The notes beneath the pieces are model-generated. The model saw only the letters and a list, made by a program, of their open reading frames with translations. It did not search any database and had not been told where the DNA came from. From assembly GCF_001439735.1 (NCBI RefSeq), contig NZ_JYLN01000010.1, positions 62,001-126,000 of the forward strand: DNA of 64,000 nt. The letters run 5' to 3'. This document shows positions 34,122-43,600 of this stretch, one piece after another. Source of the DNA: Pseudomonas paralactis (lineage in GTDB: Bacteria; Pseudomonadota; Gammaproteobacteria; Pseudomonadales; Pseudomonadaceae). A program made the translations under genes and the position numbers. Every line of letters begins with the position of its first letter. The first letter of the stretch is position 1.

Positions 34122-35222
34122 ATGATCGCTATTCGATGTATGCAATGGGGGCTGGCTGCCGTGATCAGCGGCGTAATGGCTTGCGCTCAGGCGGCGGAGC
34201 CGAAGGTCAATATCTATAACTGGTATGACTTCATCGCGCCCACTACGCTGAAGGATTTCCAGGCGCAGACCGGCATTCAATCGGCCTACGATGTGTTCGA
34301 CAACAGCGAGGTCATGCAAAGCAAACTCATGGCCGGGCGCAGCGGCTATGACGTGGTAGTGGCTACCGGCGACCTGTTGCCCAACCTGATCAAGGCCGGC
34401 GTGCTCAAGGAGCTGGATCGCTCGCAACTGCCCAACCTGTCCCATCTGGACCCGGACATCCTCGCCAAGGTCAACCGCAACGATCCTGGTAATCGCTTTG
34501 CGGTGCCGTATTTGTGGGGCACCACCGGCATCGGCTACGACGTAGCCAAAGTCCAGGCGCTGCTGGGCAATGACGCACCGGTGGATTCCTGGGACCTGAT
34601 TTTCAAGGAGGAGAATCTCGCCAAGCTGGGAGGGTGTGGCGTAGCCATGTTGGATGCACCCGCTGAAATCATCCCGATCGCCTTGCACTATCTGGGGCTG
34701 CCCTATAACAGCCAGAACCCGGACGACTATGTGAAGGCCCAGGCCCTGCTGTTGAAACTGCGCCCGCACATTCGCTACTTCGACTCCTCGCGCTTTATCA
34801 CCGATTTGGCCAACGGCGATATCTGCGCCGTCGTCGGCTGGGCGGGGGGCGTGATGGACGCTCGCAAAGCGGCCGACGCAGCCGGTAATGGTCGCCGGAT
34901 CCAGTACAGCATCCCCAAGGAAGGCGCGCCGATCTGGGTGGAAAACCTGGTGCTGCTCAACGATGCACCCAACCCACAACAAGGCTTGGCGTTCATCGAC
35001 TACATGCTGCGCCCGCCGGTGATTGCCGCGTCGTCTAACTACCTCAGCTATGCCAATGCCAACAAGGATGCCACGGGGCTGGTGGATGCGAAGGTGCGCG
35101 ATAATCCGGGGGTTTATCCTTCCAAGGCAGTGCTCGATACGCTGTTTGCGCTGGAGCCGCTGCCCTTGAAACTGGAGCGGTTGCGTACGCGGGTCTGGAG
35201 TAAGGTCAAGAGTGGGACTTGA
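34122..35222 (+). CDS. Periplasmic polyamine-type ABC binding protein (PotF/SpuD-like)
   Basis: A 366-residue periplasmic solute receptor. Seen: signal peptide MIAIRCMQWGLAAVISGVMACAQA|AEP, then VNIYNWYDFIAP, the PotD/PotF hallmark, VFDNSEVMQSKLMAGRSGYDVVVAT, YLWGTTGIGYDV, and the WAGG and IPKEGAPIWVENLVLL ligand-site segments. AGGAG lies 6 bases before the ATG. No permease or ATPase gene is beside it, so it either works with a transporter elsewhere or serves as a sensor. It is probably co-transcribed with the amidohydrolase gene. Confidence 0.9.
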   Translation: MIAIRCMQWGLAAVISGVMACAQAAEPKVNIYNWYDFIAPTTLKDFQAQTGIQSAYDVFDNSEVMQSKLMAGRSGYDVVVATGDLLPNLIKAGVLKELDRSQLPNLSHLDPDILAKVNRNDPGNRFAVPYLWGTTGIGYDVAKVQALLGNDAPVDSWDLIFKEENLAKLGGCGVAMLDAPAEIIPIALHYLGLPYNSQNPDDYVKAQALLLKLRPHIRYFDSSRFITDLANGDICAVVGWAGGVMDARKAADAAGNGRRIQYSIPKEGAPIWVENLVLLNDAPNPQQGLAFIDYMLRPPVIAASSNYLSYANANKDATGLVDAKVRDNPGVYPSKAVLDTLFALEPLPLKLERLRTRVWSKVKSGT

Positions 35223-35278
35223 GTGCGTGGTGGGCCGTGATAGGTCTGACTAATGGAAATTGACCCCCCGGGTCGCTG

Positions 35279-35581
35279 TCATTGCAGGCAGCGGTAATCC
35301 TGAGTGACTGTGGTTTCCAGGCAGTGGAACGGCCCCATGGTGCGACACTCGGATTTTTCTTTGCCCGCGGGTTCAGCGCGTTGGTAGTCCCAGAATTGGC
35401 AGCGCCCCGTGGCAATCGCCAACCCTTGGGATGCCCGGATTTGGCCGTACTCAAACGGCGTATGGACGTAGGAGAGTTGCACAAGCCCGTCGGACGGGTT
35501 GCCGCCGGTGGCCTCCCAATATTTCGGCGTTGCGCAGCCTGCAATGAGCGGTAGGGCGATGGCGACGATGACGGATTTCAT
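35279..35581 (-). CDS. YecR-like lipoprotein
   Basis: A 100-residue lipoprotein. Seen: MKSVIVAIALPLIAGC with lipobox IAGC, then the YecR-family pattern KYWEATGGNPSDGLVQLSY, LAIATGRCQFWDYQRAEP and a Cys-rich end (YRC). E. coli YecR belongs to the flagellar regulon but its role is unknown. The start at 35581 gives the signal peptide; the longer frame to 35635 adds no recognisable sequence. It lies in a leftward group of four small exported proteins. Confidence 0.72.
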   Translation of the reverse strand: MKSVIVAIALPLIAGCATPKYWEATGGNPSDGLVQLSYVHTPFEYGQIRASQGLAIATGRCQFWDYQRAEPAGKEKSECRTMGPFHCLETTVTQDYRCLQ

Positions 35582-35658
35582 TGTCGAGGACGATCCTTCA
35601 AGAGTAAACATGACGTTTGTAGGAGGTGTTTCCACTAGCCTGTCTCAGCGTCGGTTGC

Positions 35659-36075
35659 CTAAGGCGGCCCAAACTTGACCGACTGGCAGCCACTGGAGAG
35701 CAGCAATTCGCCTTCATCGGCTTCAAACCCGACAATCTTCCTGTCCTGATCGACGGTGATGGAAAGGATGCAGCGATTCGGGTTATTGACGGTTGCCCAA
35801 TAGTTGGTGTGCACCATCACGTTGCCCTGCCTTTCCGCGCTTTGTGCCACCACCTCATTGCTGTTGTAAGACGTGTCGCGGTACCACTGCATCACCACAT
35901 GCTGGTCGTCCGCGGTGCGATCCATTTTTTGGGGTGGACCAAAGAAATTGATGGCGTCCTGCGCCGGGCGGCCTTTCCATTGGCTGCGCGCGTACATTTC
36001 CGGGACGGTGTCAAAACTGACGCAGCCGGTCTGCAGCAGCACGAGGGCCAAGGCCAATGCGCCTGTGTATTTCAT
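35659..36075 (-). CDS. Hypothetical lipoprotein
   Basis: A 138-residue protein with a clear lipoprotein signal, MKYTGALALALVLLQTGC (lipobox LQTGC). The mature part (AINFFGPPQKM, QWYRDTSYNSNEVV, TVDQDRKIVGFEADEG) resembles small outer-membrane lipoproteins but I cannot name a family. ATG 36075 is used with GAGTG 7 bases upstream; an in-frame GTG at 36084 is possible. Its neighbours are also small exported proteins on the same strand. Confidence 0.7.
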   Translation of the reverse strand: MKYTGALALALVLLQTGCVSFDTVPEMYARSQWKGRPAQDAINFFGPPQKMDRTADDQHVVMQWYRDTSYNSNEVVAQSAERQGNVMVHTNYWATVNNPNRCILSITVDQDRKIVGFEADEGELLLSSGCQSVKFGPP

Positions 36076-36117
36076 GTTGATCACTCATAGTTCAAGTGTG
36101 CCGATTGGCGCCGGAGG

Positions 36118-36726
36118 TCATTTTTTCTCAGGTGCGCCCAAGAGGAAGTTGAGGTCGCGCATCACGTCCTCGGTGCTGCTCTTCCTGGATTCAATGCGGA
36201 TCGGCTGATTACCCGGCAACTGATTGAAGAGGCCTTGCTGCGTGATCGCTACCAGTTGTGCGTTGTCGATGGAGCCGACGCCCATCGGCATCATGGCGTT
36301 GGACTTGCGTTTGCCCGGTGCGCAGGCGAAGTCATAGCCACGCTCCAGCCAGCTCTTGGGCACTGGTACCCAGCGTTTAGGCGCCGGCAGCACCGTAGTG
36401 GCCCCGGCGCGCAGGTAGGCGGTGGCCGAGTTCACCCTGAGCTGTCGCTCCGGGCATTGCAGCTCCAGCGCGTAGCTCACGTAGTTGGGACTGTTGGGGC
36501 TTTCAAACACCTGCACGACTGTCAGCAGTGTGTTTTGCGGGTGTTGTTGTGTGGCTTTTACCGACTGTGCATCGGCGAAGAACAGGTCTCTGTTAGGCGT
36601 GTCGCCGGTGCCAAAGATCATCCACCAATCGGTGGCCACTGCGGGGGCTGCGCTTAGCGATAAGAGGGCGAAGGTCGAACCGGCGAGCAGGCGCTTTCGC
36701 AAACCGAGGGTGATGTTGTTGTACAT
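36118..36726 (-). CDS. Hypothetical exported protein
   Basis: A 202-residue protein with signal peptide MYNNITLGLRKRLLAG through APAVA and mature start TDWWMIFGTGDTPNRDLFFAD, a pattern common in surface-adhesion or stress-exported proteins of unknown function. Two cysteines (LQCPE, FACAPG) could pair in the periplasm. AGGAG lies 10 bases before ATG 36726. It is the upstream gene of a leftward set with 35659 and 35279. No function is assigned. Confidence 0.72.
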   Translation of the reverse strand: MYNNITLGLRKRLLAGSTFALLSLSAAPAVATDWWMIFGTGDTPNRDLFFADAQSVKATQQHPQNTLLTVVQVFESPNSPNYVSYALELQCPERQLRVNSATAYLRAGATTVLPAPKRWVPVPKSWLERGYDFACAPGKRKSNAMMPMGVGSIDNAQLVAITQQGLFNQLPGNQPIRIESRKSSTEDVMRDLNFLLGAPEKK

Positions 36727-36988
36727 GGTCAATCGACTCCTGTCGTGTACGCGGGACGCGGGGAGGGCCAAGGCTCAATCAAATGAGCGAGTGGGCACAT
36801 CCTAGGCAGTGTCATCCGTGGGCTTCAATAACGTGGGAGCAATCAGGACGCGTCCTGCGAGTCCATGCGTTTGGTCTGTAAGAAATATCTGTCACGGACG
36901 CTTTCCATGGCATGGGGCGACTGCTGGGCGCCCGCTTGCATCTATCTGCATCACCGGTGCACGAGGTGCCCGCACCGGAGTATCGGGC

Positions 36989-37288
36989 TTACTTGGTGCA
37001 GGTCAGTCGCGAGTACGTTGGCGGCTCAAGCAGGATGCCCGGGGTCATGAAGGTCGAACAGTTGAATACGCGCCCCTTTGCTGTTGTGGCTTTAAACGTC
37101 AGTTCAGCACCGCCCAGGAAGTCTTCCTTGCCTTTGGTCACCGGGCCCATGGTCAGCTCATCCGTGGAGGCGAGGCCAATCGCTTCGGCGGTGACTTTAT
37201 GCATCTGCAAAACATTGGGAGTGGTGGAGCAGCCTGTTAGCAGGCTGGTCAGTGCGAGCAGTAGGAGGGGCGTCGAGGACTTGGTCAT
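36989..37288 (-). CDS. Small hypothetical lipoprotein
   Basis: A 99-residue lipoprotein with signal MTKSSTPLLLLALTSLLTGC (lipobox LLTGC) and mature part STTPNVLQMHKVTAEAIGL ending RLTCTK; Cys pairs are likely (FNCSTF, LTC). AAGGAG lies 8 bases before ATG 37288. The gene appears complete and isolated: 262 bp without genes separates it from the 36118 gene. The family is not recognised. Confidence 0.7.
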   Translation of the reverse strand: MTKSSTPLLLLALTSLLTGCSTTPNVLQMHKVTAEAIGLASTDELTMGPVTKGKEDFLGGAELTFKATTAKGRVFNCSTFMTPGILLEPPTYSRLTCTK

Positions 37289-37610
37289 GGGTGTGGCTCC
37301 TTGCAGTGGCGGCGGCAGGGCGAGGTGCGACGTGCCGGCCGTGGGAATCTTCGAGGGGCAGGGGATTGCCCTACGGCTGCGGAGTCTAGGAGCGCACAAT
37401 TGCTCTCACAATCACCTGGAAGAAATCGAGACGGAACCCACGGCAGACTGTTCTGAGGTTGAAGGAAATCGGCTACAGCAGGCGTGGCTGTCGCGTTGGG
37501 GTGGGCTTTGCGGCATAGGAACTGGACCTGATGGACGCCATGTTTATACTCAATGAGTCCGCGTTGTGAATGGGGCGAAGAAAGATATGGCGTTACACAA
37601 GGAGCAAGGA
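37289..37610. other. Gene-free stretch
   Basis: I see no credible gene here. The region separates the leftward lipoprotein gene from the rightward HTH gene and should hold both promoters. AAGGAG at its right end serves the ATG at 37611. Confidence 0.5.
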
Positions 37611-37898
37611 ATGGTCTTTGAGCAAGGGAAAGAAGCGTGTGCGGGGCGACGATCAATGACGCTTCGGGCGGTCAGCGCCGAATGTTCCGGCGTGCGTCTG
37701 CGGATGTTGTTGAGTGAGTGCAAGATCTCGCCAATGGATTTCGCACTGTTCTTGAAGGTCACCCCTCAGCGGTTGACCAATTGGTTTTCGCGGGGCATTC
37801 CACACGCGTGGCTCGATAGGATTGCACGGTTGCTGAGCGTCAATGCCCAGTGGCTGGGGACGGGGCTGGGGGAGAAGTTTCGGGAGACAAGCGAGTAG
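37611..37898 (+). CDS. Small HTH protein (repressor-like)
   Basis: A 95-residue protein with a lambda-repressor-like fold: RLRMLLSECKISPMDFALFL, VTPQRLTNWFSRGIP (recognition helix) and a following RIARLLSVNAQWLGTG, typical of XRE/CI-type N-terminal domains that precede a missing oligomerisation domain. The ATG at 37611 directly follows AAGGAGCAAGGA; in-frame starts at 37566 and 37587 have weaker sites. It resembles phage or mobile-element regulators and sits next to ICE-type genes. Confidence 0.68.
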   Translation: MVFEQGKEACAGRRSMTLRAVSAECSGVRLRMLLSECKISPMDFALFLKVTPQRLTNWFSRGIPHAWLDRIARLLSVNAQWLGTGLGEKFRETSE

Positions 37899-37994
37899 CG
37901 ATGCATATGCGCCCATGCGAGAGCACATAGCACAGAGCTCCACGGCATGCGGGGACTCAAAGTCTGGTGTTAGATTGTTTTATGGCAAGATGGC

Positions 37995-38329
37995 CTATAG
38001 CGTCAGGTAGGTCGCCGTGGCGCCAAGTGCCATATCGTGCTCACCGTTGACGATGCGCATGAACGCCTCCGACTGCGGGTCGAAATGCTCACTGAAACCG
38101 TGCCGCCCAGCTCCTTGCGGGCCAGCGGCCACCAGTCGTCGAACGCGTCGACATCGGGGTTGCAGCCGACCGCATAGGCAATCCGCTTTTGCCGGCCATT
38201 GGGTTGGCGTTCGCCGCGTTCGGCAAGCCAGTAAACCCTCTGGTTGTTGACTAGAACGATGGAACGTTGATTAGCGATAGCCTCCGCCAGCACCGGTTTC
38301 AGATCGTTGCCTTTGAAGAGCAATGACAT
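37995..38329 (-). pseudogene. DUF3085-like gene with one frameshift
   Basis: From ATG 38329 (AGGGG upstream) the frame reads MSLLFKGNDLKPVLAEAIAN, then RVYWLAERGERQPNGRQKRIAYAVGCNPDVDAFDDWW, a DUF3085 pattern common on ICEs and plasmids. After KELGG one base is missing (near 38102), and the expected end (FSEHFDPQSEAFMRI to ATYLTL) continues in the next frame to TAG at 37995. The domain function is unknown. Both halves are well preserved. Confidence 0.72.
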
Positions 38330-38768
38330 GATGGTCCCCTTGCAACAGCAGGACTCCCCAACCGCAATGGCGGGCGTCCCTTGGGATGACGGAAGGATGA
38401 AGGTTGACGCGGCCAAGGCGCCGTTGACGTACTGCGATCTTCAAGGGTTTGACCGCCTGGGACGTTGCTGGCGACCCGTACTCAGCCAGCAGAAATACCG
38501 CCGTAAGGTTCCGGTCCGCTTCCGTGAAGACACAGAGGTTCAACCCGTCACTGATGACGTAGGACGACTGCAGGTAACCTCCGAGTTGCAGAGCCGCGTC
38601 GTTGTAGCGCCAATGTTCTGCGCACACATCGCCCCAATCGTCGCAGATTTGCCGGCGCTCGTAGGGAAGCGGGTCGAGTAGATCCTGTCGGATCAGGGCG
38701 TCGACACAGGGGGATATGGTCAGGCCGCCAAAGGGAAATCGTGGCTGGAGGGTGACGAAGGCGGGCAT
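38271..38768 (-). CDS. ICE/plasmid-type hypothetical protein
   Basis: MPAFVTLQPRFPFGGLTISP, DDWGDVCAEHWRYNDAALQLGG and VFTEADRNLTAVFLLAEY match a small accessory protein family usually found beside DUF3085 genes on integrative elements. Relatives end at the AEY/EEY position; here the frame continues about 70 residues into the DUF3085 start, so the normal stop appears lost (TAC-GGG where TAC-TGA is usual). Function unknown. Confidence 0.5.
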   Translation of the reverse strand: MPAFVTLQPRFPFGGLTISPCVDALIRQDLLDPLPYERRQICDDWGDVCAEHWRYNDAALQLGGYLQSSYVISDGLNLCVFTEADRNLTAVFLLAEYGSPATSQAVKPLKIAVRQRRLGRVNLHPSVIPRDARHCGWGVLLLQGDHHVIALQRQRSETGAGGGYR

Positions 38769-38987
38769 GGGGGTATGAAGATCCTCCACGGCGATGGGGC
38801 TTGGTACTCTAGCAAGGTCGAACGTTCCGACGGCGAGGTCACAAACACGCACGTGATGGCGTTGCTTGTGGGGGCGGCAGGCGTGCTTTGGCTGGGTAGG
38901 AAAAACAATCGCGAGGGTGTTGGCGACAGGCTGCCGGCTAGATCTCCAACCCGCAGGTACGTCATCGTTCGCTGACCCATGATGGTG
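38769..38987. other. Gene-free stretch beside ICE-type genes
   Basis: Short frames exist on both strands but none shows family resemblance or a good ribosome site. It probably holds the promoter for the leftward ICE-type genes. Confidence 0.4.
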
Positions 38988-39185
38988 TCACTTTTTATGG
39001 GTGAGGGTGTTCGCCTCGCTGGTTTCCCTGACCGCAAACATCAGGCAGCGCACTGCTTCACGATCCTGTTCCGACAAGCAACGGTAGTAGTGGACCAGGC
39101 GCTCTTCTTCTCGATTGAGTTGTCGAGGCCGCAGGGCTGTACCGATGGCGGTACGTAATGAGGGAAAAAATGAGGTATTTAGCAT
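38988..39185 (-). CDS. Small hypothetical protein
   Basis: A 65-residue acidic/basic protein containing LNREEERLVHYYRCLSEQDREAVRCLMFAV, predicted to be helical and reminiscent of small Pseudomonas proteins of unknown function whose helix ends EQDREAL-like. The ribosome site is weak. It is called because its composition is protein-like and the helix is regular. Confidence 0.45.
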   Translation of the reverse strand: MLNTSFFPSLRTAIGTALRPRQLNREEERLVHYYRCLSEQDREAVRCLMFAVRETSEANTLTHKK

Positions 39186-39397
39186 GATCCAAGTTCTTCA
39201 TGAGGTGAATGGAGACGTGGGCTTCTTGCCCAGAACAACTGAATACATAACGTTTATTGTAGAAAAGGGCTCGTCATTTTTCGTGACTGCTGAGTATTTC
39301 AGATGGGGCCGTCGGAAGTGTTCGGCGAAGGTGTAGGAGCGATCTTTCAAAAGAGGTGGAAAAAACGCGATGGGGGGACGCTACCGCGGATCGGGTC

Positions 39398-39997
39398 CTA
39401 TGCGGTGCCTGAGAGGTCCCAGTGCTGGCTTTTGATCGGGTAGTCGCGAGCGTCATACCGATAGTGAGTGTGCTCGCCGCGGGCGTTGATGCTTTCACTG
39501 AGGCGTCCGTCGGTGTCGTAGTGGTACAGCGTTTGCGCATTGGAACAGTCGCGATAGCTGAGCAGTTGGCCATGCGCGTTCCAGCTCAGGTACTTGGTCT
39601 TGTCCAGCGCATCGGTGATGCGTACCACCCGGCCTTCGGGGTCGTATTGGTAGTGGGTCTTGCGGCCCAGCGGATCCGCTTCCCAGAGCAGGTTGCCCTG
39701 GGCGTCGTAGCGGGAACGGTGTGTGTGCCCGGCAGTGTCGGTGACTTCCACAGGCAAGGCCCAGTGCCGCAGGTAGCGGATGTGTTCGCTACGCCCCAAT
39801 GGATCGCGCGTCTCTGTCAGGCGGCCAATGTCATCGTAACTGTAGTGCCATTCACCGCCCTGTGGATCGACACTCTTCATTAATTGACCGGCGATGATTT
39901 CCTCTTGCCAGCAATTGCCGAGGGGGTCGATGTATTTGTAGATCTCGTAGAACGGGCCCCAATAGTAAGGGGTCCTTACGACCGAGTCTGCCAGCAC
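39398..39997 (-). pseudogene. Orphan Rhs core fragment (duplicate of part of the 40644 gene)
   Basis: About 565 bp (39420-39985) is nearly identical to 42866-43434 inside the intact rhs gene, in the same orientation. It encodes YD repeats (YYWGPFYEIYKYIDPLGN, DPLGRSEHIRYLRHW) but no N-terminal or toxin domain. Both ends break off abruptly: the upstream join is at YYWGPF and the downstream join after DARDYPIKSQHW. It is a displaced piece of an Rhs core. Confidence 0.88.
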
Positions 39998-40096
39998 CCT
40001 CCAGTTGGTTCTCGCAAGTCTGCAAAAATGTTTTATGTCTGGAGAGCCCCTTTTAATGTATCCGCCCTGTTGAATAGATGAACAGGTGTTTTGCTT

Positions 40097-40651
40097 CTAC
40101 TCTACGAACTTAAGTCCGTTTAAGTTGTTGCTTAAGCAAAGATCTCTGAATCGTTGTGATACGATAATTCGCGTGAAATCTTCCTGGGCTCGGAAGACAT
40201 CTGTGTCATGCGTGGTCATTTGGTCCAGTGAAATGCTCGTATATTTTCTGGGGCCGTCGGGTAAGTAGGGGAGTAATGGTTCGAAGGATGACTTTTTTTC
40301 GTTGAAGCAGTTGCGCTTGTTTGTGACTACAAAAATATTATATCCGGTATGGATCTCCTTGTTTATTGCAATAGACGTTGCCATAAGCTGAAGTCCTGTT
40401 ATTTGTTCAGAGCGAATCAGGTCACTAAATTTTGGTGAGATGAAATTAGGCCCATCGCTGAAGAAGAAATCATGCTCAAGTATTTTTGATGAGGTTTTTT
40501 TTGAATTCTTCTCAAATGTAGTTTCTATTTCAGTATCAATTTTTTTTGATTGGCTGAACTCAATAGCGTCAACCCCTTCGGGGTGTTTGAATTTAAACCA
40601 GTGGCTTTCTGGGTAGTTGTTAGATATTTCAAGTAGATAAAGTTTAGTCAC
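40097..40651 (-). CDS. Immunity protein for the Rhs nuclease (Imm11/DUF1629-like)
   Basis: A 184-residue cytoplasmic protein starting with GTG at 40651, overlapping the rhs stop by 8 bp (GTGACTAA). The C-terminal half, HDTDVFRAQEDFTRIIVSQRF, RDLCLSNNLNGLKF, fits the DUF1629 (Imm11) pattern D-x-F-R...IIVS...G-L-x-F. The gene is markedly AT-richer than the T6SS genes, as usual for immunity genes, and lies directly after a toxin gene. Protection against the AHH-type nuclease is inferred from position. Confidence 0.8.
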   Translation of the reverse strand: MTKLYLLEISNNYPESHWFKFKHPEGVDAIEFSQSKKIDTEIETTFEKNSKKTSSKILEHDFFFSDGPNFISPKFSDLIRSEQITGLQLMATSIAINKEIHTGYNIFVVTNKRNCFNEKKSSFEPLLPYLPDGPRKYTSISLDQMTTHDTDVFRAQEDFTRIIVSQRFRDLCLSNNLNGLKFVE

Positions 40652-43600
40652 AAGGATTGCCCCTTATTGAACGTGCGTTTAAATATGTTCTTCCTGTGCG
40701 TAAGCCTTTTCTTTCTTCCGAGATTATAGTATTTATTGCTCTGGCGTAGTCTGCTTTTTTCCAGCCATTATTTTTCCCGTACTGATCGATAGCGTCCAGT
40801 TGTCGTTTTATGTTTGCTGTGTAGCCAGGGTGTGGGCCATTGTGGATTGTGCGTGTTTTATGATATTTACCGTCGGTTGGAAGGTATATGATATTGGATC
40901 TCTGATGAATGTTCATGCCAGATGCCTTCAGTGCATCGTGATCGGCAAGTTTGCGTGGAATTATATGGTGTTTTTGGAAGCCATCTTTTGATTCCATTGT
41001 GTTATAAGTTTTCCAGCCGAGCGGGTCGATCCAGGTAAGTGGATTTGGACTGTATTGGTAAAGATTAAGTCCGCCTGATAACCCAATCGGATCCGGCTGG
41101 GTAAACCGCCCCACATCCGGATCAAAAAACCTGAAGGTGTTGTAGTGCAGCCCGGTTTCGCGGTCAAGGTACTGCCCTTGAAAACGTAGGTTCTGCTCAC
41201 GTCCCGGTTGTTGATCATGCCACTCATCCCGCGTCCTGCCCCACGCCTGGTATTCGCTATGCCACACCGTGGTGCCGTCCGTGTCGGTCAGTTGTTCCGG
41301 CAGCCCGGCCAGGTTGGTGTGGAAGTAGAAGACCGCCTCGCTACCCGGTTTGCCATCAAGACGGGCAAGGGGCTCATAGCTACCCGGATCGGCATACACG
41401 TACAGGCTGGGCCTACCGTCCTGCACCTCTCCAAGTAGCCGCAAGCCTTGCCAGTGGAACAGGGTGCGATTATTGGGTTCGCTGGCATCGTTGTTGTACA
41501 CCCGCTTGCTGATGCGTCGCCCCAACGGGTCGTAATTGAAAACAATGCGCTGGGCCATTGATCCCTGCTGCTGGCGGATACAGGTCAGCCGGTGTTCCGC
41601 GTCGTATTCGAAGTGCTGGATCCGGCTGCTGCCGATGCGCTTTTCGCTCAGCCGCCCAAAGCGGTCATAGCGATAACGTTTGTCCTGATACACATGTACG
41701 CGGTTGTGCTTGATCAGGCCGTTGACTCGGTAGCCGTCGAACAGGTTGCCGGCTGGGTCGTAGTTGAGGCTCTCGATGTGCTGGCCCAGCAACCCAGGGC
41801 TGCTGCGGTGCACGCTCTGGATTTGCTCGACGGGGTTGTAGCCGTATTGGGCACTGCCTTGATAGGACCTGCCGGTCGAGGACTGGTTATGAAAGCGCCC
41901 GATCAGGCTGTCGTCATTGGCTGCCGGGGTCGGGCGATTAGCGCCTGGGCGCTGGGTCTGGGTCAGTATCTCGGCCACCAGGTTGTCACTGGCGTCATAC
42001 TGGTAGTCCTTCTGCAACAGCGGCAGCACCTCGCGGGCCACCTGCTGATAGTGCAAGGCTTTCTGGCTGAGGCGGCCGCTGCGGTCGTAGCGCGTGCGGG
42101 TCAGCAGACTGCCCTGGGTGCGCAGCACTTCGTCGTGCAGTGCATCTCGCTCGAAATCGCTGATCACCCGGCCGCCCAGGTTGATTTGATGCAGGTGGCC
42201 GCTGCCGTAGTACAGGTGGTTAAGTTGGCGCTGATCGGGCAGGGTCAGGGTTTGCAGGTTGCCCAGTTCATCGTAGTCGTACTGCAGAAGGCCGGCGCTG
42301 TTGGTTTCGCTGAGCAGTTGACCGAGGGCATCGTAGGTGTAGTCGAGCCGCTGCTGGTCACCTCGTATGTCAGTGAAGTTGATCGTCAGCAGATTGTCGG
42401 CAGTGTCATAGGCATACTCGGTGATGCCATCGTCGGTGCGTTTGCGGATCAGGCGGCCGAGGGCGTCACGCTCGAAATGATGTACCAGTGGCCTGTGCGG
42501 TTCGGCGCTGTCCTTGCCATCCAGCTCAGGTTCGGCATTCGGCGCGGGGATGTGGTGGATGGCGGTGACATCGTCCAACGGGTTGTACTGGTAGATGCGC
42601 CCACTGCCATCCAGGTCCTGCTGGGCCAGCAGGCGGTCCAGCACGTCCCATTCGAAGCGGTAGCGTTCGCGGTTTTCATTGCTCAAGTGCAGCAGGCGAC
42701 CATAGGCGTCATAGCCAAAGTCGACGCTATGGCCGAGGGCGTCAACCCGCTGGATCAGACGACCACTGCGGTCGTAACGCAGGCGGGTGGTGCGCTGGGC
42801 TGGGTCGGTATAGGCGGTCAGTTGGCCGGCAGCGTCAATATCGTAGCGATCGATGCGCCCGTCCGGGCGCTGGCTTTCTATCAGATAACCACGGGCGTCG
42901 TAACGGTAATGAGTGTGCTCGCCGCGGGCGTTGATGCTTTCGCACAGGCGTCCGTCGGTGTCGTAGTGGTACAGCGTTTGCGCATTGGAACAGTCGCGAT
43001 AGCTGAGCAACTGGCCGTGCACGTTCCAACTCAGGTACTTGGTCTTGTCCAGCGTGTCGGTGATGCGTACCACCCGGCCTTCGGGGTCGTATTGGTAGTG
43101 GGTCTTGCGGCCCAGCGGATCCGCTTCCCACAACAGATTGCCCTGGGCGTCGTAGCGGGAACGGTATGTGTGCCCGGCAGTGTCGGTGACTTCCACCGGC
43201 AATGCCCAGTGCCGCAGGTAGCGGATGTGTTCGCTACGCCCCAATGGATCGCGCGTCTCTGTCAGGCGGCCAATGTCATCGTAACTGTAGTGCCATTCAC
43301 CGCCCTGTGGATCGACACTCTTCATTAATTGACCGGCGATGATTTCCTCTTGCCAGCAATTGCCGAGGGGGTCGATGTGTTTGTAGATCTCGTAGAACGG
43401 GCCCCAATAGTAATGGTCCTGACGACCGAGGTTGTCGGTGACGTGGGTCTCGCCCCGTTCCAGGTCGTATTCGAATCGATACTCTTCCCCATCGCTGCCC
43501 CAGTGGCGGGTGACGCGCCATTCGTGGTCGGGTTGTGGCTCCAATAGTGGCGGAAGTTGGTACCCGGTGCCGTCTGCACGCTTGGGTGTGGGGCGGTTCT

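Noticed and set aside
39331..39345. TGTAGGAGCGATCTTT resembling the start of a Pseudomonas REP element
   Set aside because: Only a partial half is present with no inverted partner, so a REP element cannot be supported.
40066..40086. CCTGTT/AACAGG inverted repeat after the immunity gene as a terminator
   Set aside because: The stem is 6 bp with a 9-base loop and there is no following T-run in the direction of transcription.
41592..43328. A 578-residue rightward open frame inside the rhs gene
   Set aside because: It is the antisense shadow of a GC-rich YD-repeat coding region; the leftward frame has full Rhs domain structure and this one has no family pattern.
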